From NCBI GenBank assembly GCA_023079485.1, contig CM041083.1, positions 156,816,552-156,880,551 of the forward strand: 64,000 nucleotides of DNA, written 5' to 3'. The position numbers and the translations under genes are program-made. Position 1 is the first letter of the stretch. The number at the start of each line of letters is the position of its first letter. Below are positions 21,701 to 31,990 of this stretch, piece after piece. Origin of the DNA: Archilochus colubris. Taxonomy: Eukaryota; Chordata; Aves; Apodiformes; Trochilidae. The notes under the pieces were generated by a model. The model searched no databases. It was given only the letters and a program-made list of their open reading frames with translations, and was not told the origin of the DNA.

Positions 21701-24179
21701 TAGGACTGTCCTAAATGCTGGGATCTCAACCCAGCCAATGCACTCATAAATCTGGGCTAAGCTTTAAGCATAGATGCATTCCCATCAGTTCTTGTAGGAC
21801 CCTTCATGTACTGAAGCTGAGCCCAGTCATAAATTCATACTGCATAAGATAAACCAAGCTGGGCGTCCATTAGTGCATGGAAAACTATTCCATAAGCCTT
21901 AAAACTTTTATGTCCAGTAAAAATAGGTTTCTATTTCACTGTATTTTAAAGTGATTTGTAAACATCTATCCATGATTTGTTAGAATACAATTATATGTTC
22001 AAATGGTTTGTCTGGGTATAAAATTAATTGGAACAAGCTTGAACTGTTAGGATTAATTGAACAATCCTAAATGAAGATCTGGCTTGGCCCCTGGGGAAAA
22101 CTGGCATAATAAAAATAGTGTAGTAATTTGATTTGCAGACAAACACAGAAGCTTCACTTTCTCAAGTCCACTATGGTATTTAAAGACTGGCACTCATCCC
22201 AAGGTTGCCTGGACTTGGGGTCCCAGGGCTAGTGACACCTAGAACACTAACTATGCCCACACTATACAGCAGCTCATCCAGACTCTTATTCAGTATCATG
22301 AGTCCCTAAGACATTAATATTATTTTTCATTTCACATTTTGTCCCACATGAAATTGCCAAAAATAGCATGGCTGCTATGTCACAGCTGCTAAGGAAGATT
22401 GAGGTTATTTCTTGCTTTCCTTAGCAGGTGTCATGAAGGCCTCTCATGACACCTTAACAGGTGTCATGGGGGGCTGTGGGTTGGGATACTCTCCAAACAT
22501 TTTTTTTTAGGCAAGATTGAGGCCATATTGGTACAGTCATGCCCTCTGAAATGAACCTGCTTTTGCCACTTGCAAGATTTGTCACCACAGCAGTTAACTG
22601 AGACAGTCTAAAAGGGAGTTGGGCAATGAAATGGTAGTTAAGCAGTATATAAAATCAAGGATTCGGTGCTTGAGGGGATCATGGCCCCTCTTTTGCTTAT
22701 CACGTTAGTCTCAGAGTCAAAGAATGTCTCGGAAATAAGGGAGGACAGGCAGTTTCCTAAACATCAAGAAGATGCTGTTTCAGCTCCTGCAGTGTGCCTG
22801 TTAAGGTTCAAGTGATTACAAAAGTCAAGCAGATTTAGGCAATACATTTGTACCAGCTGTCAGATAGGAGCCAATGTTAAGATTTTTAATGAAAGCCAAG
22901 TTTCTTCCTTAATCAACTTTCTCTGACAATGAAAGCATTGGGGAAAAAAAAAGAAAAAAAAGACATCACAAGACTTAGGAAAATTATTGCTGTAAAGTAA
23001 TTGCCTTCTATGGAAATTATTTTCTGGCAGGCATTGGTAGAGGTTCTTCTGGGGAAAGGAGGGGTGTTCATGTGTCTTGTATAGCTATATTCTCTTTCAT
23101 ATAGATAAATTACCAGATATACACATAAATGTCCTGCTAAACTCAGGTTAAATAACCTCTTTATACACTGCAGTCAGGCTTTTTTGACCTGTATAGTAAA
23201 TGCACTACAGAACATTTAAACATTTTCGATCATAACATATTTCTAAGAAATTACCATTAGGTTAAATTATATTACGTATAATTTATACTTCAAGTTGCTG
23301 AAACAACCACAACAACAAAAAATAAATTAATCAAAATGACAATGTCATAGTCGTTTTAAAAAACATTAGTGGCATGTGGGATCTTTAATAGAAAGGCATT
23401 TCTGTGCTAACCTGTAATTTTGAATTTTATAAAGAATTCACAGTCTGATAGTAAAATGGTATTAAAGATGTAAAGCTATTATTTATTACTGTTCTTTAAA
23501 ATATATGTATTTGAGCCTGAATAATCATCTAATTGCAGCTTATTTTACAATCATATATCTTTGCAGTCTAGCATTTTTTTAAAGAAGTTGGGTTTGTGGA
23601 TCAGCAGACCAACAAAAAAAAGCAGCTCACAGAGCCACTTGGAAGAGTTTAAATGTAAGTTGCGTGCCATAGTTATTGGTTATTAGTTATACAAATTTCA
23701 CTTTGAAGACCTGAGAAAATCACAGCTCACATGCTGCAAATTCCATGCTGACACCTTTTGTCATAGATAGGAAAAGCAAGGAAAAATATTAATGTACCCT
23801 TCAGCACTGAGGAGGATGGAACTACTTGCCTCACAACCCAAAGGTAACACTGCAATCAGTGCAAAGGGCAGCTGTGAGTTGTATGGTCTTCTGCAACCTC
23901 ATTCAAGGACTTAAGTGGTTTGTCAGCTTGGCTGGACCCTGATAGCAGCACAGAATTCAGCTTGGGGTGTGCTTTTTGGGTGTTGCTGCAGCTATATCAC
24001 AGAATCCTGTCCAAACTCTGACATTAGAAGTTAACTTGCACATGTGTCTACCCAAACTGCAAACCCCATGCTAATCACAATGTAAACCTACCCTGGAAAT
24101 GACCTAGAAGACCAGACATTGATTTGAGGTCTAGGAGACCTGGCTTTTATCACAAAGGAAAATGCATCTTTAAATGATG
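21701..24179. other. Single-copy AT-rich DNA apart from the motif cluster at 22419-22471
   Basis: No repeat family or exon is recognised. The segment from about 23210 to 23560 is extremely AT-rich. Confidence 0.45.
22419..22471. repeat. Three-copy direct plus inverted repeat of an AGGTGTCATG motif
   Basis: CCTTAGCAGGTGTCATG at 22419-22435 recurs with one mismatch at 22452-22468. Between them a perfect 11-bp inverted copy at 22444-22454 pairs with 22426-22436 across a 7-nt loop. Each unit holds a CAGGTG E-box core, or CACCT on the inverse, together with an AGGTGT T-box-like half-site. The structure could be a binding-site cluster or a small cruciform-prone duplication. Confidence 0.7.
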
Positions 24180-24540
24180 GGAAGATTTTACTAATCAGTT
24201 TTTAGCTCTCAACTAATGTGCTTTTTGGAGGGCTGTCTGACTGTACCATTGTCTCTTCGCTTTTCATTGTTAATCTGCCAGACCCAGCTGAAGGGAGATG
24301 TCTCCAGAACAGGTTGATTTATGGCAGGGAAACTTTCTGGACTGCTGAAATCAGGGAAGCAATTTGGCACTGGAAGGGAGTGCAGAGCGCAGGGAAAGGA
24401 GGACACGCCTGAAGAAAGCTAAGAATTGTTAATAATTGTTTGGCAGGACTCTCAATAACTTTTCTTTTTATTCTGATACTGCATTGTGATAGTCCAGCAG
24501 CTTGTTAATTGATTATTTTTTTCAAAAACTTTGTGCATTT
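24180..24540. promoter_or_regulatory. Candidate conserved non-coding element
   Basis: A segment of mixed composition with retained CpGs (TCTTCGCTT, GAGCGCAGG, ACACGCCTG) is followed by AT-rich DNA with repeated TTGTTAAT/TTAATTGATTA homeodomain-type cores. Short opposing frames (24209-24412) are not convincing coding. Confidence 0.2.
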
Positions 24541-26645
24541 TTGAGTGGCCTTCCATGGCTTCAGCTATTTTCATTACCCTGTCACCATTAGCTTCTAAGT
24601 ACTTACTGGCAAAGCAACACACATGTGGTTAACACATGAGTATCTATGAATTGGTTTCTTTAACAGGGCCCAGGGGATAATTCTTAAAACTGTCTGTCTA
24701 CATGCTGTCTCATTTTTACTAGGAAAGGAGGGGTAGTTTGAAGAGGGACACTTGTAAATTGAATTTACTAAAGCATGTGATCCAGATTAATTGTAGTCAA
24801 GCATGCTTGCTTCAGACCAGAGTTTAGAGAGACCCTATGGTAGGAAGCTGTAGTGTACACTAAATGATGTTACTATGGCTCTGAAAAGAGAGGCATTCTC
24901 CAACCATTAATTTAAGAAACAAAGCTTTTAAGCATGTACTTTTTATATTTCTTTCCTGTCTCTTCTGTATCACAAGAGGCCTATCTGCAGTGAAGGCAGA
25001 TGCAGGCCACCATCCTGGGTTGCCTGGCACTTAGTGCAGTTGGGGTACTGGAATATGACAGTGCTTGTTGGTACTTTTTTCCCTGAAGCGAGGACAGCAC
25101 AGCCACCTCCAACCTTAATGTGCAGCCCAGAGTTACTGGGGTACAAGACTGTGGGGCACACCGACCAACTTAGTGCAGAGACAGTCTGGGTGACCCAGTG
25201 GGAGAGGACACATACCTAAAGGAAGGACCCAGCCAAAGCAAGACCATAAAAGTAGGAAATAGAAACAAGGACTTTCTGTTACTGGTAATTTCAGACAATT
25301 GCCACCATTGCCAACAACAGTCTGGAAGGCTCACTGCCTACAGCCACCTTTTGCTAACTGTTTTCCAGAGCAAGGGCAGCTTGGGCTCATGTAGGCATTA
25401 TGAGAAGTGAAGGCTAAGAGTCAAAGCCAATCAGTTTCAAACTTCAGGAAGGATTTTTCTCTTTTCTTTCTTCGCTGGGGCAGTGATTAACCATTGGCAA
25501 ATATTACGCAGGGAAGTGCTGGGTCCTTCATGTTGTGGAAACTTTAAATCAAAACTGAATGTCCTTCTGGAATATACACCTTACCTAAAAGCAGGCTGTG
25601 GTTTGCAGCATAAGAGTTAACTAAAAGAAGCTCTACCATCTTTTGGTGGGGTAAGACAGGGTTATCTACACTGAGAAAAGGAGCATTATGTAAACCAGGA
25701 AGTTTTTACAGAAGGCTTCTTTTGGTGACCCTATTATTTCTTCTCTTTCAGATTGATATAATCCATCCACCTCTTAATACACACCTAAACATAAAATCCT
25801 AGTATATTTTAGAGAGTGCCATAGCGGAAAACACAGAGCAGGAGGTATCAATATCACAATTTCTTATTCAATTCAGACAATATTGACTCTGTGGAAAGTT
25901 AAGGTCCTGACTCATCTAATGCAACAATAAACACTATGAACTTTTTATTGTTTCTTTTAAAAGTTTCTTCGTGACATCAGTTATTTGAAGTAAGGGTATG
26001 ATTTAGACCTGCATTCTCCCTCTTTTTTTCTTTGGGGTTGGTTCTTTTATACAGAGCAACTCCCCAACACCTTTAGTGGTGGAAGTACCCTTGTTATTTG
26101 TACTAACTAAATAAAGCTAGTTCAAGAACTCTGTGTAAGGGAAATCTAGAAAGAGGGGAAGTATTAAAACCTACCTGAACATTTCCATTTACCTTCAAAG
26201 GGAACAACAAACAGATAAGCCCTTCACAAGGCTGGGCAATGTTTCCCAGTCAATTGTAGAGATAAAAAACTGGCAGTGCCCAGCCAACTGATCTCTCAAC
26301 ATCACTAATTTGCTGAGGATGGAAACGAGATTGCATTTGCCTAATGCACCCTGGAGCTTGACAGAGATAATTCTGCATCCAAACTGTCAGAGAAGAAATG
26401 GAGCAACAGGCAACCTTCTTCTCATGCAGACAGCTGTAATGAAGACATGTCCCCATCCACTGTTTGTTGAATGAGACCTAGATGATAGTAATCCCATTGT
26501 AACAACACAAAACCAAAACTGAATTCATTCATTTTATTGAGCACCGTAGATTGACTACAACAATAAAATGGTAATACCTGTCCTCCACTGATTTTATCTT
26601 TATTGTTCACAGCTTAATTGTCCCTTTAGCACTAGGATATACAAA
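24541..26645. other. Single-copy DNA, nothing recognised
   Basis: A minus-strand acceptor/donor pair flanks 36 bases at 25585-25620 but is no better than other chance pairs. A short ATTCATTCATTTTATTGAGC at 26522-26541 is reminiscent of an L2 or MIR 3' end but is too short to call. Confidence 0.45.
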
Positions 26646-26649
26646 TGCA

Positions 26650-27000
26650 TTATTAAAATGAGACATCTGGCAGTGGCCCTAAATGCCTCTATGTCAGGAA
26701 TTTACTGTGTATTACTTGTAACAGTAAATCTGTTGTGCACATCTGCAGCGGCAGAGAAAATCACATCTGACAGCAATGATACAAAACATTCACAGAAGCT
26801 TTGCAAAGGCACGAGACTGAATGAATCCAGGCTTTTACAGTCCTTTACGATCTTCACTGAACCTGATCGAGCTGAAGAAACCCATTTTATGGCACTTTTC
26901 TCAATTTCGAATCAGCCGTCGTTTCTTGAAGCAGAACGGCAAGAAATCTTTCAAATAAATATGCCTACAATTAATTATTTTTCATGGCACTTTTTATGAA
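26650..27000 (+). promoter_or_regulatory. Conserved-element-like block containing a 113-residue open frame
   Basis: The stretch has unusual texture for the window: evenly mixed composition, CpGs in GCAGCGGCAG, ACGATC, GATCGAG, TTTCGAATC, GCCGTCG and AACGGC, and no repeat. The plus frame 26658-26999 starts with ATG and is open for 113 codons. It opens with a hydrophobic segment (GIYCVLLVTVNLLCTSAAA, about residues 14-32) that would pass as a signal peptide, but nothing downstream is a known domain. I favour an ultraconserved-type enhancer over a gene. A small secreted-protein exon remains possible. Confidence 0.25.
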
Positions 27001-27294
27001 CTGGAAATTGTGTATGTTTGTGTGCTTTGTGGATCAAGGCCTAGCTGTTTTGTTTACCAGAAATAACCAAAAGATTCCTAAGCAATCTGTGTGGCCAAGT
27101 TACTACCTCAAAACTTGCTTCCTTTAAAAGGTGTTTGTAAGACAAGCATTTCCTTAAAAATACTCAGTAGTATTCTTACATTTGAGGAAATGTTAACATT
27201 TCTATATAGTTTCCTCTTAGCTTAGGTTTAAGAAACAGAGAAAAAAATTGCCTTGGAGCACAACTTCACATTTAAAATCTCATTCAAGAAATTG

Positions 27295-27836
27295 TCTTTC
27301 TCTTTTCCTTTTCTTTTCTTTTCTTTTCTTTTCTTTTCTTTTCTTTTCTTTTCTTTTCTTTTCTTTTCTTTTCTTTTCTTTTCTTTTCTTTTCTTTTCTT
27401 TTCTTTTCTTTTCTTTTCTTTTCTTTTTCCTTTTCCTTTTCTTTTCTTTTCTTTTCTTTTCTTTTCTTTTCTTTTCTTTTCTTTTCTTTTCTTTTCTTTT
27501 CTTTTCTTTTCTTTTTTCTTTACTTTTCTTTTTTCTTTCTTTTCTTCTCTCCTCTTTTCTCTTCTTTTCTTCTCTTTTCTCTCTTTTCTTCCTTCTCTTT
27601 TCTTCTCTTTTCTTTCTTCTTTTTCTTTTCTTTTCTTTTTTATTTTATTTTTCTTTTCTTTTTTTTCTTCTCTTCTCTTCTCTTCTCTTCTCTTCTCTTC
27701 TCTTCTCTTCTCTTCTCTTCTCTTCTTCTCTTTTTTCTTCTTTCTCTTTCTCTTTTTCTCTTTCTCTTTTTCTCTCTTTCTCTTTCTTTCTCTTTCTCTT
27801 CCTCTCTGTTATTCTTTCTGTCTTTTTCTTTCTCTT
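27295..27836 (+). repeat. Homopyrimidine compound microsatellite (TTTTC)n / (TCTTC)n / (CTTTCT)n
   Basis: The array is mainly TTTTC pentamers to about 27512, interrupted by TTCC near 27426-27438. Degenerate pyrimidine DNA follows to about 27668, a (TCTTC)n block to about 27726, then CTTT/CTCT mixtures. The first 227 nt (27295-27521) and 27648-27807 contain no purine. Isolated purines fall at 27522, 27642 and 27647. It accounts for two spurious 196- and 212-residue F/S/L ORFs. Confidence 0.97.
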
Positions 27837-28596
27837 GATTAGATGTTATATAGTCAATTTTCCTGAAAGTCTGATAATATCGAAGTCATAGAATTAAGAA
27901 TTCAAAATTCTAACCCTCTACTTCTCTAACTTCTTGTTTAACAAAGATAATGAAAAAGGAAAAATAAATTAAAAAAATATTCCCTCATATTCCTTTTTTC
28001 ATTACGAGGCTCAAATTTATAATATGGAAAAATATTTTTTTGCACAAACATGCAAGGTTCAATAAGGAAAAAAAAAGATACGTTAGTATGAACACTTGCA
28101 GTTTATGACAGTAAAAGAATAAACATAACAGCATACATAATCTTTCATATTTCTTGAAATATATTAGCTTTCATAGAATGAATGACATTGAACTCATCAG
28201 AAAAAAATTATTTTTTAAAAAATCATAGATTCACACTTTGTTTTACAGTATTTTGGGTTTTTTCCAAAATAAGTCATAGTTTATCATAGATATACAATAA
28301 ATCAGTTATTTGATGATATTCTCACCTTTTAATTACTTCTCATACATCTCTCCTCATGTGTGTACATTTAAAATAGTACAGTCCAATGAGCAAAACAAAG
28401 CACTGGTTTTGTCTACCAGGACTTATAGTATTTTCCTACATTTCTAGAGTAAGGTCATATATTCTGCTACTTCTCAAAATCCACACTAAGTGCTTTTAAC
28501 ATAGAATCAGAAAATACATTTTTATTTCTGTAATCATGTTTTGCTTGGAAATCGTATTTTTCATGACAGCGAAGAGCCAGCTTTTATACCAATAAG
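27837..28596. other. Very AT-rich single-copy DNA, nothing recognised
   Basis: No gene or repeat family is recognised. Several A or T runs of 6-9 bases occur. The AT-richness resembles scaffold-attachment-type DNA but no specific motif supports that. Confidence 0.45.
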
Positions 28597-28985
28597 TCAT
28601 AGAATCATAGAATCACAAAAAGTTAGGAGTTGGAAGGGACCTCAAAAGATCATCTAGTCCAGCCCCCTGCTAGAGCAGGGTCACCTACAGGGAGGTCACA
28701 CAGGAACGTGTCCAGGTTGGCTTTGAATGTCTCCAGGGAAGGAGACTCCACAACCTCCCTGGGCAGCCTGTGCCAGTGCTCTGCCACCCTCACTGTGAAA
28801 AAATTCTTCCTCATATTTATACGGAACTACCTATGCACCAGCTTATAAGCACTGCCCCTTGTCCTATTATTATTCACCCTGAGAAAAGCTTTACTCTGTC
28901 CTCCTGGCATTTGCTCCTTACATATTTATAAACATTGATGAGGTCACCCTTCATTCTCTTCTCCAAGGTGAAGCTGAATGTTTTA
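28597..28985 (-). mobile_element. CR1 LINE 3' end, minus orientation
   Basis: The plus-strand left edge is the complement of the CR1 3' terminus (TCATAGAATCATAGAATCAC), followed by GTTGGAAGGGACCTC and the CCCCCTGCTAGAGCAGGG hairpin block. The complement of the ORF2 C-terminal region follows (CCTCCCTGGGCAGCCTGTGC, CACCCTCACTGTGAA). It is truncated at its 5' end near 28985, as is usual for CR1. The terminus and hairpin type differ from the copy at 58525-60045, so it is a different subfamily. No coding capacity remains. Confidence 0.95.
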
Positions 28986-31589
28986 TCATCCTAATGTAGC
29001 ACACAGGGGAAATACAGCAATTCCAAATTCTCTCTGCTTTTTCATCAGACCAGTAGTTCCCTTTCTGTGTGACATAAATAACAAATAAATCATGAAATGC
29101 CTCTATTTATTCTAGATAAGGTTTTACAACTCATGGGGGGAATCCTGCAATTCTTCCTCGAGAAGAGAGCAGAGGCTGTGTCTGTGCACAGACAGATAAC
29201 TCTTACCAAAACATGGCACTATCTGATCAAGAGGAAAAAAAACAAAACAAAACAACAGCCCTATGAAGCTGAACAAATGAGCAAAATAAAGACAATTACA
29301 CAATGAGGTGAGCACACACCTGTACTCCTGGCCTAGTGGTGGCTAAGTGCTCTGTCACAGGGACATCCTGGCTGCACAGCAAGCATTGCTCGTTTTAATT
29401 ACCCATCTTGTCAGCTAGAGAACACCTAAAGATGGAAGGCTCTGAGAAATATCAGTATCAACACTTCTCATTGTACCAGAAATATAAAAGAATAATATCA
29501 TTTGTTTACATAAAATGGAACAAGTATGGGCGCAAGAGAACTGGTTTTATGTGCTTCTAGCAACATACAGCTCATATAGACACTTTTTTTAGAAGTAACA
29601 TAGTTCCAGGTGGTCTGTATTGCAGTAATAAGCAGCATGGTAAGTTTATATTTGCTCTACACTCTCTTGTATATGATCATGTCTCATAGGCATCATGTGA
29701 GAATCCAGGACTAATCTCAAACATCCCTAGGTTGTTGTACCATTGGACAAAGTGTGAGAAAACTTTCAGTAACAGGGATTAACATAATTTCTGCTATGCT
29801 TTCTCTCTGCTTGACTCCAAATACCAGCACAGTTTCCTGTTCCTTGGGCTTAACTCAGGATACCAGCACTCTCTCCTTTTCTTCTGATCCAGAGAAATCC
29901 TCTTCCACACTAGAGAGTACAACTTTGTGTTCCGTGGAAAGAAGCCATCAGGAAGAGCAAGATTACAAACCAGCAGAAGGACAGGAAAGGAAAGCTTAAG
30001 CAGAACGTATTCCTCCAAACTGAAAGCTGGCCAGCTCCCAGGAGTTAATATTTCCACCTGTGAAAAATTTAACTGCCATGAGATCCAGAACAACCATAAT
30101 CTGTCACTGCATCACTCTTGTATCCCTTCAGAAGGGCAGTCTTTGAAACAGCTCTGCGTACCTGGATAGTGGGGCATAAGTTCAATATTGACAGAGGGAA
30201 GCTTGCCACCTATTGAATCACCACCTGAGTCACCCTGTAGCTGAACCACATATTAGAGAACTGGAAGCATGTGCTGCCGTGCTGGAAACCATCAGTGACG
30301 ATGCTGCGTTGAGGTCTGAGGCAGAGGAACTTGGAACTTCACCGGTTGCAGGTTTTCTGTCTTGTGGTTCCTTGGCACAGGAAACATGAAGTGTACACAA
30401 CAGGCTATAAAATCCACTTTTAGTATAAACCATGGGGCTTGACGCGCATGAGGCTTGAAAAAATAGTTTCCATTTTCTGTAACAGTGATAGTGTATACAA
30501 CTTCTACCTGTAAATGTAAAATACAAACTTGGATTATCTAAACATCCGCCTGCAGCCTCTCACAGCTGCAAAACCCTTGAAGGATCTGAAGGAAGAAACA
30601 TGGCACTGGTTAGCGCTACATTTAAACCGCTGGAAAAATAATGACTGATCCTTATTAAAAACTTAAAACTGTTTGAGAGGTTTTTTCCAGACCATTGAAA
30701 ATGTTAAGGTGGTGGTTAGTCTTGAGCTCATTTCAGCTTGTGCTCTGTTGCTGCTGCCTTCACTACTGTTGTATGAATCTGACCATTGTTGCTTGAAGAT
30801 TTGTGGCAGATGTTTGCAGAATGAGTTTTAGTTAACCTGCACCAGTTAACTTGGTTAACCCATCCTTAGGTACACGAGTAAAAGCACAGAGCAGTAGATA
30901 GGATAAACTACATTCAGGGTTTAGTTTTTCTTTACTTATGTAAAATATCAATGCAGTATGGTTAAGCAAGTGGAATATTCTAGTTTCAGCACTCCACATT
31001 TCACCATTTTTTACTGTTTCATCCTTTTGTCACCAATTGCCAACGAGCTTCATCCATACAAATGTAAGGTGATAAAAGCATTCACCCCACTGTCTTCTGC
31101 AGGTTTCCCCTGCTTCTGAGCTCAGCAGCTCCCTGTCTAGCATAAAGTCATTAAATGCCATGGCCTGCATGGGGCAGGACAGTGATGGAGCGGGTGTTGT
31201 TGGCATGGTGAAGCTTCTGAGCTAAGTCTTCATCACTCCATCAATGCTTAGTAAAGAAAACCTGTTTATGGCTGAGGGGTGCAGCTTCAGTTACATAAGT
31301 TATAATGAAACCATGTCACAGGAGTTAACTGTCTGCAGAGGGAAGGTGCTGCAAGGAAGGGGACAAGGGTAGCCTGTCCCTTCAGGAAGGGTGACAGGTT
31401 GCAGCCACCCCAGCTCAGAGATGGATCAGGGAGCCTGACTTGAGGGCAGCACCCAGGCCTGGCTTTTGTGAACTTGTTAGACAGGCAGGCTTTTATCTGC
31501 ATACAAATAGACTTTAGGAAGCCATTAAAATGTAACAAAAAAAGTATTTAATGCCCTAGCCTTTACTGAGCTTATATCAACCTCCTTAT
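28986..31589. other. Single-copy DNA, nothing recognised
   Basis: Overlapping open frames around 29754-30169 (plus) and 29794-30093 (minus) show no domains. They include a weak local duplication of a TACCAGCAC motif at about 29822 and 29861. The rest has no recognised repeat or gene. Confidence 0.45.
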
Positions 31590-31990
31590 TAGACCTTTCT
31601 TTTCTCTCTCTTTTTTTTTTTTTTTTCCTTCTCCTCCTCTCCCTTGGCAGGGCTCTGCTACACAAACAGCCCATATGGAAAACAGCGGAGCCTGGAAACA
31701 CCTAGCTCTCTCCGTCCTCTTTTGCTTTTGGCTTTTGCAGCTGCTGTTTTCTCAGTGTTGTCTTGGGGCAGTTTCCTGTTGCCATAGCTGATAGCCTGCC
31801 AGCGCCTGCCCGGGGCCTTTCAAGTGTCAACACTGCGAAGTTTGCGGCGATGGCCAAACGCTTGTTAATGAGATATAGCAGCTGGGTAGGGGTGAACCAC
31901 TGAGATGTATAAAGGCACGCCGCTGGTGCAGGAAGTGATGCCTTTTGAATCTTTTCAGGGCTCTGAAAGCATTCAAATCAAAGAGGGTAT
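31590..31990 (+). promoter_or_regulatory. CpG-rich block with strong splice acceptor, TATA-like box and donor: candidate promoter/exon
   Basis: A T16 plus CCTTCTCCTCCTCTCCC pyrimidine tract ends in GGCAG at 31650, an excellent acceptor. Ten CpGs lie between about 31685 and 31925, the densest single-copy cluster in the window. TATAAAGG at 31908-31915 and a donor-like AGAGG|GTATGT at 31987 follow. TTTCAAGTGTCAACACT near 31819-31835 holds NKX2-like and T-box-like cores in a small inverted repeat. It could be an exon of 336 nt (31651-31986), a TATA-driven first exon starting near 31938, or an enhancer. The parts are seen; the function is inferred. Confidence 0.3.
31675..31791 (+). CDS. Hypothetical 38-residue hydrophobic small ORF
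   Basis: An ATG at 31675 opens a 38-codon frame ending in TGA at 31789, within the exon-like block that starts at 31651. The first nine residues (MENSGAWKH) are polar and basic. They are followed by a hydrophobic run of about 20 residues beginning LALSVLFCFW, the layout of a signal peptide or single membrane anchor, then a Cys-rich end. The run lies in pyrimidine-rich DNA, which by itself favours Phe, Leu and Ser codons, so the hydrophobicity may be a composition effect. I recognise no homolog. It could be a microprotein or uORF if the block is transcribed. Confidence 0.1.
   Translation: MENSGAWKHLALSVLFCFWLLQLLFSQCCLGAVSCCHS

Noticed and set aside
25585..25620. 36-nt minus-strand segment between acceptor and donor
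   Set aside because: One of three frames open, no recognisable peptide, no better than chance.
26522..26541. ATTCATTCATTTTATTGAGC as an L2 3' end
   Set aside because: About 20 bases only, with no further L2 or MIR sequence on either side.
27248..27891. 196- and 212-residue F/S/L-rich ORFs
   Set aside because: Translations of the TTTTC/TCTTC microsatellite, not genes.
31909..31931. TAAAGGCACGCCGCTGGTGC resembling mature miR-124
   Set aside because: Mismatches in the body, and the flanks do not form the required precursor hairpin; only a short GCAC/GTGC stem is present.
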